NCBI RefSeq assembly: GCF_000346465.2
Contig: NC_034013.1
Location: 14,700,486-14,764,485 of the forward strand
Source: Prunus persica
Lineage: Eukaryota > Streptophyta > Magnoliopsida > Rosales > Rosaceae
Direction: 5' to 3'
DNA: 64,000 bases
The notes below the pieces were generated by a model. The model saw nothing but the letters and a program-made list of their open reading frames with translations, was not told where the DNA came from and did no database searches. Positions 24,691 through 38,842 of the stretch are shown in pieces (the first letter of the stretch is position 1; every line of letters starts with the position of its first letter). Made by a program: the position numbers and the translations under genes.

Positions 24691-24857
24691 TCTTGACTTC
24701 CCCAATCCATACATACAACGAAAGGACCAACCTTTTTTACTCTCTCCCCTAATCTCTTCCTAAATCCTCGTATTACGCTGTTGTTGTTGTTGTCTTCAAT
24801 CCTTCATTCTTCCCCACCATTGCAATTAGATTCAATTCATACTTTCACACTTTAAAG

Positions 24858-25181
24858 GTCAGCATTTTGTTTTTGTTCACACACTCCTTGTTTGTTAGAT
24901 TCATATGCAGTTCAACTAGCTCTCTCCCAGTCTCACTTCCACTTCCTCACCTAACCCGTTATTATTATTTTTATTGGATCATTTTTAATCACTAGTCTAC
25001 CATTCTTTATTGTTTTTTAGCTTCTGGGTCAATTTCCTTATATTTTTTGGTTTACTGTAAACTTAGGTGGTCCAGATGCATTTAAATTTCGATAATATCA
25101 TCGAATTCTTCATTATTGGAAGTTGTTACTTGGGTTTCTCTCTTTTATTTGTTTGAATCATTTTTTTATTGTTTACCGTAG
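24858..25181 (+). other. Inferred 5'-UTR intron of PANK2
   Basis: Donor TTTAAAG|GTCAGC and acceptor TTTACCGTAG|GAAGAC enclose a T-rich stretch typical of plant introns, 70 bp upstream of the ATG. Inference from consensus only. Confidence 0.5.
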
Positions 25182-25250
25182 GAAGACAAAGTGGCCATAT
25201 AGGCCAACAAAAACAGTTGTGAAGCGGGTGCTAGGGGGGATTTTGGATTA

Positions 25251-28200
25251 ATGGCTAGTCTAACAGAGGACCCAGTTCTTGGAATTAACGATATAAAAGA
25301 GAGAGAGGAAGAAAATGAGAAAGGAAATACTCAAGTGGTTAAAACAGAAGAGGTTGGTCAAAGTGAGAGAGATATGGCTTCGGCAACCGGAAGTTCGATT
25401 CACCGGTCGGGTTCTCGGCCTCAGTTAGACCTCAGCAAAGCTGCTATTCAAGGGAACTTTGAAGAGAGGGACCCCACTATTCTTCTGCCTAATCAGTCTG
25501 ATGACTTATCTCATTTGGCTTTGGACATAGGAGGTATAGTTGGATAATTCACTTGTTTTAGGACAAGTCTTGTGATTTCTGGATTTTAACCTCTCTGTTT
25601 TGTTGGTTTGGTAATTCAGTTGTAGTTTTCACTGCATAGGATTGTGTTTTCTTTTGATCTCTGCTTATATTTTTAGCCTAAAGTGATCATTTTTGTTTGT
25701 TTGTTTGTTTGTTTGAGGAAACTAGAAGTTTGAGTTGGTGCAGAGAAAGGGTAATTATGCATGTCATGAGTTTCCCAATGAGAATTACTTAATTGTGATC
25801 AATGGTTCTATAATTGCTGGTGTTTTTAGTTTGACACGAACTTGGTAGTATTCTTATCATATATAGACCTCAGTGCCTGGTTGTGAGAGATTACATGTAA
25901 AATTATGCTCATCTATTCACCCCTGTTTCTTGCATGTTTCCCATTCTAGTAAGTTGGAGAAAGTTGTTTTAGTCTGTTTATAAAGATCGGCATTTTGAAA
26001 TTATTTAATGGTTTACTGGCAGGATCTCTCATCAAGTTAGTGTATTTTTCTAGACATGAAGACCAATCAATTGATGATAAAAGGAAGAAAACTTTGAAGG
26101 AGAGATTGGGAATATCCAATGGTAATAGGAGAAGCTACCCAATTCTTGGTGGGAGGCTTCATTTTGTGAAGTTTGAGACGAACAAGATTAACGAGTGCTT
26201 AGACTTCATCTATTCTAAGCAGCTTCACCGTGGTGGTATTTTCATCTTGCTGTTCTTTTCCCTTGTTGTAATCATTTTCTTCAAAGCTAAGCATAGTAGA
26301 TTGCTTGAACTTGTAACATTATAGTTTTTAAAAACGAAATTGTGGATAGGAATGGATGCTCGGATCTGGAATCCTGATGCCCCAACCAATGAAAATGCTG
26401 TAATCAAGGTAATATGTGTGTTTCTCAAACTTGTTTTGTATTTAGTAATTCCATTGTATATGTGTATTTTTAAGAATATATTTATGAGTTGATTCTTGTG
26501 CGAAGGCCACAGGTGGTGGGGCATACAAGTTTGCAGACCTCTTCAAGGAAAGGCTTGGGGTTAGTCTTGACAAAGAAGACGAAATGAATTGTCTTGTCTC
26601 TGGAGCAAATTTTTTACTCAAGGTGGATGTTGATATGAGATCCCGTTATTCTTTGTTATGCATTAATTTTTTGCTCATTCATGAGTTGCTGATAGCTCTA
26701 TAAATTTTGTCGATACCATATAGAGATCTCATTAAGTACTTCTATCTAATTATCTTTCAGTGCATTTTTGCCTTCTATCCTCCTTGATAATTGTACTTCG
26801 CTGAAAGGTAATTAGATGTTTTACCATGATTCTAGTAGGCAATTCGTCATGAAGCTTTCACGCATATGGAGGGTCATAAAGAGTTTGTGCAGATTGACCA
26901 AAATGAATTATTCCCGTATCTTCTAGTCAATATTGGGTCCGGTGTTAGTATGATTAAGGTAAGTCTTCTTTATGTTTTTCTTTTAGCTTATTGTGGAGAC
27001 TTATTGAGTTTATTACTTAACAAGTAACCTAAGTTGGCATAGGTTGATGGAGATGGCAAATTTCAGAGGATAAGTGGAACAAATGTTGGTGGTGGTACTT
27101 ATTGGGGCTTGGGAAGGCTGTTAACAAAGTGCAAAAGGTTAATTTGTCCTTCTGATTTATTTTCTGTTTCGTCTCATCTGTTTCTAGAATTTTTGTCTGG
27201 GTCTTTGACTAATACATTCCCATATCAGTTTTGATGAGTTGTTAGAGCTCAGTCAACTGGGAGATAATAGGACTATAGACATGCTTGTTGGGGACATTTA
27301 TGGTGGTATGGACTACTCAAAGGTATGCATTAATTTGATCTTCTTGCTGTAATCTTTGGGGTATGCAAATTGTCTGTTCTGTTCCGAACACTACTTTGAA
27401 GCTGTAAATTAGTCCAGATATCTTAATATCAGATATCATGAATTATAGAACTTTCCTTAATCTAGTGGAGTGACTAAGCATCCCCTTATCATAAAACATA
27501 TTATAGATTGGTCTCTCTGCATCAACCATCGCTTCAAGTTTTGGGAAAGCTATTTCAGAAAACAAGGAGCTCGAGGACTACAGTCCTGAAGATATATCCC
27601 TATCTCTCTTACGAATGATTTCTTATAATATTGGGCAGGTACGTTTGAAATTACAAGAGCATGTTATGAAAATGCAATTTATGTTGTACCTTATTCAAAT
27701 AGGTGAGATCTGAAGATGATAACATCTGTCGCCTTACTGTTTATCTTGTTCTAAATAATTGTTATTATGATGATAACATGTATGTATCTTTTAATGGATT
27801 TAGCACTTGACTTGACTTATGTTATAGTCTATAGATTGTTCTTGCTTTTATGTACTGCTTTTGGTGATTTTCGACTTTATATTAGCTTACAGACAAGCGT
27901 CATGCATTTAATACATGAAATATCCTTGTACCACTTGAAGTATCAATAGACTCAGTACATAGTAATACCTCCACATACCTGAGGTCGAATGTTCTGTGTG
28001 CATGTGCGCTTGTGTGGGTGTGTATTTGTATTTGCAATTTTTTTTTCTAATTACAATATGCTTCTATTAATACAGTTCCTATTATTTTGTCGAAGCTGTT
28101 AACAGATTGTAATTTGGAGCACCATGGGCGTTGGCCATCTCCTTGAATTACCTTAATTTTCTCTTTAATTATTTTTTGTTATTGTGAATAATCGTTTATA

Positions 28201-31200
28201 TGTAACTATTCCTTCCTATAATTGTCTGACAACTTATAAATGAGGACCAATAGATGTGCTGATTCCTGCTGTGCAGATATCTTATCTAAATGCACTACGA
28301 TTTGGTCTCAAGCGAATATTTTTTGGAGGTTTTTTTATAAGGGGTCATGCTTATACCATGGACACTATCTCTTTTGCGGTTCAGTTCTGGTACATATTAC
28401 AACTTACAATATCAAGAATTAGACGTTTATTCGTCCTCTAGTTTTTCTTTTAATGAAACTAAGGATCAAATTAGTTCTGTTGCTCATGTATTCCCGGTTG
28501 TTTTTCCAATAATTTTCTTGGTATTTTCAATTTGAGCATGATTTCTTAATTGTTTTATCTTGCCATTTAAAAATTTTGTGTATAATTTTTAGGTCAAAAG
28601 GGGATGCACAAGCAATGTTCTTAAGACATGAAGGGTTTCTGGGAGCTTTAGGTGCATTTATGAGCTATGAAAAGCATGGTCTTGATGACTTGATGGTCCA
28701 TCACTTAGTTGAAAGGTTTCCAATGGGCGCACCATATACAGGAGGAAAGATTCATGGTCCACCACTCGGGGATTTGAATGAGAAGGTAAGTGTTATCAGA
28801 GTTGGAAAGGCATGACCTGGAGCAGCTGACTCTCTGGTGTTAACGGATCTGGGTTGTATGTTTTTCTTGTGTTTAGTTTGGGGAAGTCATGAATCGGCCA
28901 GGGAAAAAAAAAGAAGAAAAAAGCTTAATGTCATGGCCTGTGTACGAGTGTCACCCAATTTACCATCAGAATGCCCCACAATGTATCACATCTTTTTTTC
29001 TGGGAGTGAAACAAAATAAGAATTTCTGTCAAATAGCACGGTGTATACAAAGAGTAGGTAGAAATTAAGGTATTAAAGTTGGAAAAGAGACTCCACTACA
29101 ATGATTCTCGTAGAATTTATTCTATTCCAAAACCAGTAAACAAAAATAAAAATAAAACTCAGGCATCTTTGAAGATTAGATTATTGTAGCAACTGTACAG
29201 GCATATATTCTGTCTAAAGACCAACTTTGCTCAAAAGAAAAAGGTTTGAAGCCTATAGATGAATTACTTTAAGAGCTGCTAGACTTTGAATTACGGAATA
29301 GGAAAAATGGTAGAAGAGAGAGCTACAGGTTGAGCAATCAGCTGCAGTTTCTATTGTGACTGACTCTTCGGTATGTACAAGGCTAAAAGCCATTGTTTCT
29401 GACTGATCTCACCATCAATGCTCCTGTATATCATTCTTGATTGAGAGGGCTTTGATTTGATCATACTTAGGTCTTTGCTTCATGTTGTTAACCAGGATTT
29501 GATTGCCTTCTCGTTCATCCTACTTGTATCTATTTCTTTACTGATAAAATTTGAGTTTTTATAAAAATAAAAATAACAATTATAGTCTCATCTTTTGCTT
29601 TATACTGGAAGTCTAGTCTTTGCGCGTATACCTTTTCCGTATGTGTAAGAAATTTTAAGTTATGTGGTTCGGAAACCTTGAATGCAGATTTCATGGATGG
29701 AGAAGTTTGTTCGGAAGGGGACTGAGATTACTGCTCCAGTACCTATGGCTCCAACTGGAACTACTGGACTTGGAGGCTTTGAAGTTCCTTCCTCCAAAGG
29801 GGGTACTCTACGTTCTGATGCAAGTGCTTTAAACATTGGGGTTCTACATCTTGTACCCACTTTGGAAGTCTTTCCATTATTGGCGGACCCAAAAACGTAA
29901 GTTAACTTACAGATTGTTGTTGCTCACTGCTCTACTAAGATTGTAGCCAGGTCTTAGCTTGGTAAATAACCACACCTCTCTTCCAAAATGGAGGTCCCAA
30001 GTTCAAGTACACCCTTCCCAAATGTCATAATATCCTCAACAAGCTTGTGCCTTTACGGAACTTTGGCAGTTTCATTCAGTGTATTGGTATCCCTTACAGT
30101 GATGCAAGTGAGACCTTAATATGTTTAGTGCTGTCATGGGCACATCTTGTATTAGGATCTTAATGATTTGTGTTTTTGTTGATGATCTCTCATGTCACAC
30201 TCACTTTGTAGTTCATATTTAGCTTTAAGTTTCGATGTCTTTTAATCTTAATTAATAGATATTGGTTGCATTTCTCTAATTGATTCTGTTGTACTTAAAC
30301 TATAATAATTGAGTGTTAACCTCTTAAGTCCCGTGTTTATTTTATGACGGTGCAGGTATGAGCCTAACACTATCGATCTCTCAGATCACGGCGAGTTAGA
30401 GTGAGTACATGCTGTTAGTTTTTTGTTTGTTTGGATTTCCTTACAACTCATCTGTACAATATTAGTTGTTATAATTGGTAATTTGAAACTGTACGTTTCC
30501 AAAAATATGGATGTTTTGTTTCTTATGGGTAATTTGAGGTGTTTATTGTGCTATAGGTATTGGTTTACTGTGCTGTCAGAGCATCTACCTGATCTCGTTG
30601 ATAAGGTAAACATCAGCATCTACTAGAGCATCTGTTTCAGAGAACCAAATTATGTTTCCCTGTCTAAAGGTTTATAGGCAACCAGATCTGCATAAGTTAT
30701 AGTTAAATGTGGAAAATATTTAAAATTTATTTTCAGAAATCACTGATTTGAAAATCAAGGTCCTTCATTTCTTTGGTTTTGTTTATACGGTTATCCATTT
30801 CCACTTTGTTACTGTTCTTTGTGTATTCAGTTTCTTCCTTGATTATATTCATGTAAACAGAAAATCAGATTGGATATGTTTTATTATTGATTTATGACTT
30901 TGAGAGTTCAATGTGAAATATGGTAGGCAGTGGCAAGTGAAGGTGGAACAGATGATGCTAAAAGAAGGGGTGATGCTTTTGCTCGTGCTTTTTCTGCTCA
31001 CTTGGCACGGTAACTATGCTCTCTTAGAGATTATTTCTATGCTTTGTTTCATATAAAATTTTGGTGAGCTATGAGGCTTGAAACTAGCTTCTGTGTGTTA
31101 TACATGTGCAGCGTGCATGTGAATCTGTAGTTGCCTTATGTGCAAGTTTGTAGAGTTATCATGTGTCCCTTCTGAAACCAGTATTTTTTTAGATAATATG

Positions 31201-33137
31201 TTCTTAGAGATCAATGAAGGTGTACTTGTTCCATTTAAAAACTTCCAACTCGCTGTATAGGTTGATGGAGGAGCCTGCTGCATATGGAAAGTTAGGGTTG
31301 GCCAATCTATTGGAACTGAGAGAAGAATGCTTGAGGGAGTTCCAATTTGTTGATGCCTATAGAAGTATAAAACAGAGGTAATTGCACTTAATTCATGAAG
31401 CTACCAAGATGATATCAATCTGATTCTAGCGTATTTCTATTGAGTTTAACAGATATGGTCTTTAGACAAGTGAATTTGATCAAAATACGAAAAATCTCAA
31501 AATGAAAGAATTGTTAAAGGAAAATAGAAAGTAATGCTGAGGTAATTACACTGGACCAGTGGTGCGCCTCAACTTTTTCACCCCTTTTTATTCTAACCCT
31601 CGGTCCCCTCTTTTATGAATGCAACAGGGAAAATGAGGCATCACTTGCTGTTTTAGCTGATCTGCTGATGGAGCTTGATAGTATGACTGAGGTACACTTC
31701 CCATAGTTTATTCAATATAGTGGTTATTATACACCATTATGATATCAGCTGATATTTGTCTGATTCATCTTTCTCTCTGTCTTTGCAAAACTTTATCCAT
31801 AAGTATGAAAAGCGCATCTGGCACTTTTTCTGATCATTTGTAACCTTATTAATTTGCAGGAAACAAGACTGCTTACCCTTATTGAAGGTGTTCTTGCTGC
31901 AAACATTTTTGACTGGGGATCTCGTGCCTGTGTGGATCTCTATCACAAAGGAACGATTATTGAAATTTACAGAATGAGCCGCAATAAGATGCAAAGACCT
32001 TGGCGGGTAAACGGAATTTAAAATCAAGTTCCTATGTCCTTTCAATTGATTTAAATTAATTATTAATTGGCTATCCTAGTGAAAAAGAGCTTTTAATCTT
32101 TTATTTAGGTGGATGATTTTGACGTTTTCAAAGAGAGAATGTTGGGATCTGGAGATAAGAAACCTCGTCCACATAAAAGAGCTTTGCTATTTGTGGATAA
32201 CTCAGGTGCTGACGTTATTCTAGGAATGCTGCCCCTAGCACGGGAACTTCTCCGACGTGGAACGGAAGTAAGTTTATTTTGCATGTGGTTGCCTAAGGTA
32301 GCTTATTTTATATATAATTAAATTATGTAATAAAAATGTTGTAATGAGATTGCTTTTGCAGGTTGTTTTGGTTGCCAACTCCCTTCCAGCTCTAAATGAT
32401 GTAACTGCTATGGAGCTTCCTGAAATTGTTGCTGAAGCTGCCAAGGTTGGTTTCAACTTGATTAAGTCTTTTAACCTTTTTTCCTATATATTATATATCT
32501 AAATAAAAAGAAACTGATACTTCTATCGACAGCATTGTGACATTCTTCGCAGAGCTGCTGAAGCGGGAGGCTTACTTGTGGATGCAATGGTTAGCACTCT
32601 AGATGATTCTAAAGGACATTCATCTTCAGTTCCGTTGATGGTTGTTGAGAATGGTTGTGGCAGTCCTTGCATAGACTTACGGCAGGTTAGCTCTGAGCTA
32701 GCTGCTGCTGCGAAAGAGGCTGATTTGGTATGATGCTCGTTTCAGTTACTGAAATCATTGTTCAGCATTACTATAATAGATTAAACACAAAAGAAAGAAG
32801 GAACGAGGAAGAAAAACTCTGCAAATCATTATATTTGACCAAATGCTACCCATACAGATTATCTTGGAAGGGATGGGCAGAGCTCTTCATACCAACTTCA
32901 ATGCAAGGTTTAAATGTGATGCTTTAAAGGTGAGATTTCTATGCTTGTCTTATTTTGGAATGTGGGACTAGATTTTCCTCAAAGCTGCTCTGAGAGCATA
33001 ATATTTTCTTTTACACTCTATATCAACAAGAACAACTTGTTTTGCAGCTTGCAATGGTGAAGAATCAAAGGTTGGCAGAAAAATTGATCAAAGGGAACAT
33101 ATACAACTGTGTGTGCCGATATGAACCACTAAGCTAA
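25251..33137 (+). CDS. PANK2: Pantothenate kinase 2 fused to a DUF89 phosphatase domain
   Basis: The N-terminal type II pantothenate kinase catalyses the first step of coenzyme A synthesis; the C-terminal DUF89 metal-dependent phosphatase is thought to dephosphorylate damaged 4'-phosphopantetheine. There are 22 coding exons: 25251-25533, 26023-26235, 26350-26408, 26506-26622, 26839-26958, 27043-27137, 27229-27322, 27507-27638, 28277-28389, 28593-28785, 29688-29896, 30356-30400, 30557-30605, 30927-31009, 31261-31377, 31628-31691, 31860-32006, 32109-32267, 32362-32445, 32533-32727, 32858-32929 and 33048-33137. They total 2733 nt, 910 residues, close to Arabidopsis PANK2. Kinase motifs: [56 protein letters not shown]89 residues D741-N742 (FVDNSGAD) and NSLPALNDV (771-778) match the phosphatase site. 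No frameshift or stop. Confidence 0.95.
29945..30040 (+). repeat. Possible tRNA-derived SINE remnant in PANK2 intron 11
   Basis: A-box-like TAGCTTGGTAA and B-box-like AGTTCAAGTAC stand at about the tRNA spacing. No poly-A tail or target duplication was identified, so this is tentative. Confidence 0.3.
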
Positions 33138-34340
33138 AAAGCGCCGATTCACAAAAGGTTGTAGGGTCTGATGGCAAGCCGTGGGTGGACTTGATTTTCT
33201 GGCGACACCAAGTTGATATAAAATGATAAAGATTATGACTATATGCAGATTTACGAGGACCCCGATTTATTGATAGCGGGAATGGTTTTTTTTCTATATT
33301 TAAATTCAAGTAATTTGGTATAGTTCAATGTGAAGAAGAGTGGTCTATTGCCGCCCATTTGATACAATACAAAGCGGTCTTAGTCCAAAGGGTTCATCAA
33401 TTTCTTTGAGTTTTATTCACATTCGCCTGCAAATTCACGATTTTGAATATATTCATGTCATGGAATCTGGCCACTGGAAAGAGTATGGGGATTTTAGCTT
33501 GTGCAAGTGCAACCGAATCAAAATAATTCGTCGTCAAAACTAAAATAAGGAAAAGGAACAGAGAAAGAAAACAAAAACAAAAATGAAAGGTCATCCAGTG
33601 ATTAAATCATTACCAAGGGTTATGTACTGCAAGCACAATCAATCCTTGTCGTCATCAATATTTAGAGAGAAGTTGTCAACTTTAGACAACCAACCAGAGT
33701 GCCGTGATATTAACATTGTGTTTTAAACTTTCAAATAATACAAATATAGGACAAAGAAAACAACATTATGAGCTCCTCATTTTTAACTAAAATCGCTGGA
33801 AAGTCATTTTAGTTAGCATATTTTCCTATATTCCTCTCTCCAAGAAGTTTCCAAATAAATAAATAATATCATTGTAAAATGTATTAAAATATTAGATATG
33901 TAGTCACTAGAAGTTATTCTCTTTCTCAAATTTAGGAGATACTTGAGCTTACTTTATTTTTCTATTAATGGGCATCGTAAATTTGAAAAAAATTTCAATA
34001 ACGAAAAGACAAATACCATTAGACCAGAAGTCAGATAGTTCATATGAACCTATTTTAGGAACAAGATAGTTGATATGGTTGGAGATTTTTATTTTCTGTT
34101 TCTTTTTTGACATATCCCTACATTTTAACATTTTATTATTGGTCCTTAAAAAAATATTGTATAAATGGGGTAGCTGAAATCCACTTCATGCCAAAAGAGA
34201 CTCAATACTACTCTCTAGTGTTGAACTCTCACGTGTATCCGGAACCTGGAAGCCACAAAGGCACTTTTAAATACGGAAACTTTGCTGTAACATAGCACAA
34301 ATAGAAGAGAGAGAGGAGAGAGAGAGTGTGAGAGGGAGAC
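33138..34340. other. PANK2 3' region and intergenic DNA
   Basis: Contains the PANK2 3'-UTR and AT-rich spacer. No further gene was recognised. Short GA and CACT repeats at about 34300-34362 lie at the likely start of the PWWP gene leader. Confidence 0.55.
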
Positions 34341-34512
34341 GCACTCACTCACTCACTCACTTAGAAACGTATCTTTTGCCTAAATGTTTCCCTACCCTTT
34401 TTGAGATTCCTCAAAACGACCGATTATAATTCACAAGCATCAAGCTTTTCCAAGCTGGGACTGCTCGGATCAAAGACTCGGCACTCATGTGAATATCGTA
34501 TTTTTCTTTGAG

Positions 34513-34741
34513 GTAATTTTATTGCTTCATTTCCTCAAATTTTCTTTCTGTTAGCGTAATATTATTGGTTTTTTATTTTTTGTGAGAAGAATGTTGTTGT
34601 TTATTTATCTTTTTAATTTTCATTTCCCTTCTGCCCTTTAGTTTTGGAAATTTTTTTGGTGCTGAATGTTTTTATCGTATAGCATAGTGATAATAACAAA
34701 GCTTTCTTCTTCTTCTTCTTTTCTGTTTTTTTCTTCATCAG
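34513..34741 (+). other. Inferred 5'-UTR intron of the PWWP gene
   Basis: Donor TTTGAG|GTAATT and acceptor TCTTCATCAG|CTTTGAG bracket a T-rich, pyrimidine-tailed stretch shortly before the start codon. Confidence 0.5.
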
Positions 34742-34791
34742 CTTTGAGTTGTTGTGAAAAATAACTGGACTTTTTTGGGACATTGTTGACA

Positions 34792-37700
34792 ATGGAGAAC
34801 CCTAGGACTCCAGAAACCCTAGAAGCTCAAAACCCAAGTGGTAAAACCCTAGAAGAGGGTTCTGGGTTGTTAGAGTGGAGTGAAAACTGTACTGGGTTAG
34901 AATCTTTTTCTGACATTTTGGGAGGTAGTGGGGAAAGAGTGAATGTTACTGGTAATGATGTTGGACTTGGCACTGTGGAAGTGGCAGCTCAAGTGTTAGA
35001 AGCTGAGAAAGGAACTCTAGATGGTATAAAAGGAGGAGATTTGGAATTGGGTGTGGATTCGATGTCTGGTGTTTTAAACAGTTGCGTGAAAGGCGTGGGG
35101 GCTGAGGAGGTTGTTTTGGTTAATGGTGAGTCTGATGGAGACAATGAGGCTCAAATGGGCTCTAAGCAGTTGCAACCAGATAAGGAAAAAGATGTTCAAA
35201 TGGGTTCAGTGGAGCCACAATCAGATGGGAGCTTAGAGGGCTTGGGTGGAGATGAGAGTAAAAAGGATGGAGATCAGAAGATGGCTGAAGATGATGGCAT
35301 GAATGAAGACAAAGCATTGGGACCAAATGGGATTGATACAGCTAGCAAGAAGATAGAAGTTTCTGGTGAAGGTATATCGCTGTTTGTGGATTTTAGTGGG
35401 CCTCCACCAGGATTTAATGAAAATGATCTTCATGTGACAAGTTTTCCTGGGTATGAAAGCAAGGAAAATCTAGAAGAATTTGGAGATGATGAACAGGAGA
35501 ACAGTATTGATTATCAAGATTATGATTTTGCTGTGGGTGATATTATATGGGTTAAAACCAAAACTCAGACATGGTGGCCGGGGAAAATTTATGATCCTGT
35601 AGATGCATCAAAGTATGGTGCGAGCGATGAACAAGGGGGTTGTCAACTTGTTGGATATTTTGGGATGAGTCATGTTGCATGGTGCCATCCTTACCAACTA
35701 AAACCTTTTTATGAGTACTTTGAACAGATGTCAGGGCAGAACAAGGCTAGAATATTCCTTGGAGCCGTAGAGAAGGCTCTCGAAGAGTTTGGTCGGCGTG
35801 TAAAATTGAATATGACTTGTATGTGTGTTTTGAAAGAAAATCGCCTCTCAGTTGGTGGTGCAGCATCTGATGAAGGAGTTCCAATGCTTGAGCGCAAATC
35901 TGGTGAACTTGGTGAATTTACAATTACTCATTTTAATTCTGCAGAGTTTCTTGCACATCTCAAAAATCTTGCACAAGTTGTTTCATCGGTTGGAATGCTT
36001 GATTTTACTGTCACACGAAATCAATTATCAGCCTTCTACCGCTCCATAGGTCACAGCCAGCTGCCTATGCATCTACTCCAGGAGACAAATTATGCTAGAG
36101 ACGTTTCTCATTACAGTTTAATGGCTGCAAGTAATGCTGACATTCAGGTTGGACATGAAGATACTGAGTTAGGTGAAGTGTTCTTGAAAAGCACACCATT
36201 AACTACTTTGCAGAAGCGATCAAAGGTTAAAGTTTTACATCAAGAGACGAATGAAGGGAATGCAGTTTTAGTCAATTGTTTTGATGGGGACAATGGTGCT
36301 GATAAAGGTTTCATCTCAGGTTTAAAATCCAGGAAGAGAAAGATGAAGAGGGATTCTGAAGTTGAACATGAGAGCGAGGCTTTCGATGTAGGAAATGGTG
36401 ATGGTGCGAATGAGGGAATGATTGAAAAAGGCATGGAGTCAAGAGAACGGAAGAAGAGCAGGTACTTGTCTTACCCATACATAAACTGGGAGCAGAAAGG
36501 ATTGCTTGCTGAAATGGATGATGGCAAAGTTTTGAAAGCTACTCATGAAGGTGTCGCTGCAAATACTGATGCTGGCCAATCTAGTGGGCTGCCTTCTAAT
36601 TTTAAATGTAGCGGTGAGAAGTTCTGGAGAAAATGGTATAGAAGGCTTACAGGTGTAAGTAGCATATCTGGTAATTCAAACTTAAAAGATGCATCTTCTG
36701 CTAACTTGCTTTCTGAAGTCTACTCTGCTGCTGTCGACTGCCTATATCCAAACGAAAACAAGACATTTGATTCAGTTGGCTGGTTTTTTTCTAGATTCAG
36801 GATCTCGGCATTCCATGACGAATCTATTTGTGAAACCTATGGTAACAGTATGGCTGGTCAGGATGAGGATAAAGATGCTAAACCCTGCCTGTTGGGTAGT
36901 GGTCAGAATGAGGCAAAATGTGAACCCAAAAAAAAGAAAAAGGCTAATCTGAAGCATCCAGAGGGTAAAGATTCTGCCAGCCTGCCGTGTTTAGATCAAA
37001 TCACCACAACTGCTAAAAAAGAAAAGAAAAGGGGACGAGCAAATTTGGGAAAATTGAAGACTAAATCCCTTTCCGGGCTATCAGATGTGAATATAAGCAT
37101 TTCCGCTGATAACTTTTTGGGGCAAGATTCCTTGGATATAAGTCCTCTCATGCCTTGTGGTAAACCTAAGCAAAAGAAAAGCAAGATGGAGGAACGAGCA
37201 AGTCCAGTGTGTCTGCAGACTAAACAAACCACTGGCATACCAGATTTGAATGGGAACAATCTTGTACCTAGCCTTCTCGTGGATGATCGACAGGCTATTG
37301 GCCATGCTGCTTCTGAAGGAAAAGTTGAGTTAGAAAAGGGGTTAGGGAATGAAACTGCTTCGGAGCCTTCAAAGCCTAATATCATTGCTGGCTTTGTAGA
37401 TACGAATGGAAACAATGTGAAACCTGGTACCTTGGTGGTAGATTTGCGGATATCTCCTCAAGCTTTGTCATGTCTAGACTCTAAACAGGTCACCGGCCTG
37501 CTCTCAGCTGAAAGTAGGCCTGTACAGAAAAAGAGAAAGAGAAAGGAGAAAGCAGAAGCAAAGCATCCAGCTGATGGTATTCCAGATTTGAATGGAAATA
37601 GTGCTGAATGCAACTCATTGGGAAAGGAATTCCAGGAGTCCAATGGCCTTGCACCTCCAATTAAACCTGAGCGGAAGAAGAGGAGGAGAAAAGGAGAAGC

Positions 37701-38238
37701 TACTACTATACAGAGGAAACTGGATATGAATCATGGTCAAGCACAGATTACTGAAAAGGCTCTAGGGACTGCTCTTCTGTTGACCTTTTCCCCAGGAGTA
37801 CCAATGCCTTCAAAAGATGATTTAATTTCAACATTTTGTCGGTTCGGGCCCTTGAAGGAATCAGAGACACAGTTGTTAAAAGATCCTGGTTCTGCCCAGG
37901 TCGTATTCATGGAAAATGCTGATGCTGGGGAAGCGTTTCGGAGTTTAGAGAAGAACAACCCTTTTGGTGCAAACCTCGATAGTTACAAGCTGTTTCATCT
38001 TCCATCTGTGTCCAGGGTTTTAGAAACAGGCTGGTCTCTACCTACAAGTCTTTCCTCTCCAACTATGCCTGGAAAAGCACCTCGCCTTGACTTCATAAGG
38101 CAGAATCTTCAGATGATGACATCAATGCTAGAGACGTCGGGGGATAATCTTTCTCCAGAGATGAGAGCCAACCTAGAGTGTGAAATTAAATCCCTCCTGC
38201 AGAAGGTGAGCTCCATGACTGGTTCTTCCTCTTCTTAG
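34792..38238 (+). CDS. PWWP-domain nuclear protein (PDP-like)
   Basis: A single coding exon of 1148 residues from the ATG at 34792 ([13 protein letters not shown]); the TTG codons just upstream are not plausible starts. Residues 1-240 are acidic and low in complexity. A PWWP domain, a reader of methylated histones and DNA, starts near 246 ([39 protein letters not shown]), followed by the helical region usual in plant PDP proteins. The second half has many basic clusters suited to nuclear import ([28 protein letters not shown]) and two exact IPDLNGN motifs near 815 and 929. Residues about 990-1065 resemble an RRM-like fold ([36 protein letters not shown]). Likely in Polycomb/chromatin complexes like other plant PWWP proteins; exact orthologue not assigned. 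Confidence 0.9.
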   Translation: MENPRTPETLEAQNPSGKTLEEGSGLLEWSENCTGLESFSDILGGSGERVNVTGNDVGLGTVEVAAQVLEAEKGTLDGIKGGDLELGVDSMSGVLNSCVKGVGAEEVVLVNGESDGDNEAQMGSKQLQPDKEKDVQMGSVEPQSDGSLEGLGGDESKKDGDQKMAEDDGMNEDKALGPNGIDTASKKIEVSGEGISLFVDFSGPPPGFNENDLHVTSFPGYESKENLEEFGDDEQENSIDYQDYDFAVGDIIWVKTKTQTWWPGKIYDPVDASKYGASDEQGGCQLVGYFGMSHVAWCHPYQLKPFYEYFEQMSGQNKARIFLGAVEKALEEFGRRVKLNMTCMCVLKENRLSVGGAASDEGVPMLERKSGELGEFTITHFNSAEFLAHLKNLAQVVSSVGMLDFTVTRNQLSAFYRSIGHSQLPMHLLQETNYARDVSHYSLMAASNADIQVGHEDTELGEVFLKSTPLTTLQKRSKVKVLHQETNEGNAVLVNCFDGDNGADKGFISGLKSRKRKMKRDSEVEHESEAFDVGNGDGANEGMIEKGMESRERKKSRYLSYPYINWEQKGLLAEMDDGKVLKATHEGVAANTDAGQSSGLPSNFKCSGEKFWRKWYRRLTGVSSISGNSNLKDASSANLLSEVYSAAVDCLYPNENKTFDSVGWFFSRFRISAFHDESICETYGNSMAGQDEDKDAKPCLLGSGQNEAKCEPKKKKKANLKHPEGKDSASLPCLDQITTTAKKEKKRGRANLGKLKTKSLSGLSDVNISISADNFLGQDSLDISPLMPCGKPKQKKSKMEERASPVCLQTKQTTGIPDLNGNNLVPSLLVDDRQAIGHAASEGKVELEKGLGNETASEPSKPNIIAGFVDTNGNNVKPGTLVVDLRISPQALSCLDSKQVTGLLSAESRPVQKKRKRKEKAEAKHPADGIPDLNGNSAECNSLGKEFQESNGLAPPIKPERKKRRRKGEATTIQRKLDMNHGQAQITEKALGTALLLTFSPGVPMPSKDDLISTFCRFGPLKESETQLLKDPGSAQVVFMENADAGEAFRSLEKNNPFGANLDSYKLFHLPSVSRVLETGWSLPTSLSSPTMPGKAPRLDFIRQNLQMMTSMLETSGDNLSPEMRANLECEIKSLLQKVSSMTGSSSS

Positions 38239-38432
38239 TTTGGACTGCGGGTTATGTAGTTTTTATATGGGTTGTCTGTAAATGTAGCGACTGGCTCCTT
38301 GGGCATGCTCTGTAGGTGGTGTTATGTTAGAATTGGAACCTCTGTAATTTATTGCATGAGAGGGCATGGGCAAATGACCTATTGCATTGGAACCTCTATG
38401 TATCTCTAGCAACTCCGTTTTTCTTTCTTTAC

Positions 38433-38437
<5 letters not shown>

Positions 38438-38479
<42 letters not shown>
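38438..38479. repeat. (CT)n microsatellite in the PWWP gene 3' region
   Basis: About twenty CT dinucleotides, followed by CACACG, some 200 bp after the stop codon. Confidence 0.95.
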
Positions 38480-38482
<3 letters not shown>

Positions 38483-38742
38483 GCTCTTGCCAAGACACAA
38501 ATGGAAATTTTTGCCTGTTTGAATTTGAAATTCTGAATCCGTCACTGTTATAGACCACTATGACCATAATTAGATCTACATTGGCACGATATCCTTCTAT
38601 GGCACGCAGGCTGGCATTATTTCTCGTAAGCAAGCATCATATGTGTAGTTTTATATGTTTATGAAAATCAAATAGATGGTAAGGTAGTTGGATTGGCCAT
38701 TCATATATTAAGTAATAGTTAATAAACAAACACTGACGCATA

Positions 38743-38842
38743 NNNNNNNNNNNNNNNNNNNNNNNNNNNNNNNNNNNNNNNNNNNNNNNNNNNNNNNNNN
38801 NNNNNNNNNNNNNNNNNNNNNNNNNNNNNNNNNNNNNNNNNN
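38743..38842. other. Assembly gap of 100 N
   Basis: Exactly 100 unknown bases, the usual placeholder for a gap of unknown size. Distance and contiguity across it, between the PWWP and bL12m genes, should not be trusted. Confidence 0.99.

Noticed and set aside
34783..34791. Start of the PWWP protein three codons earlier
   Set aside because: The codon at that position is TTG, which is not a credible plant start. The first ATG is at 34792.
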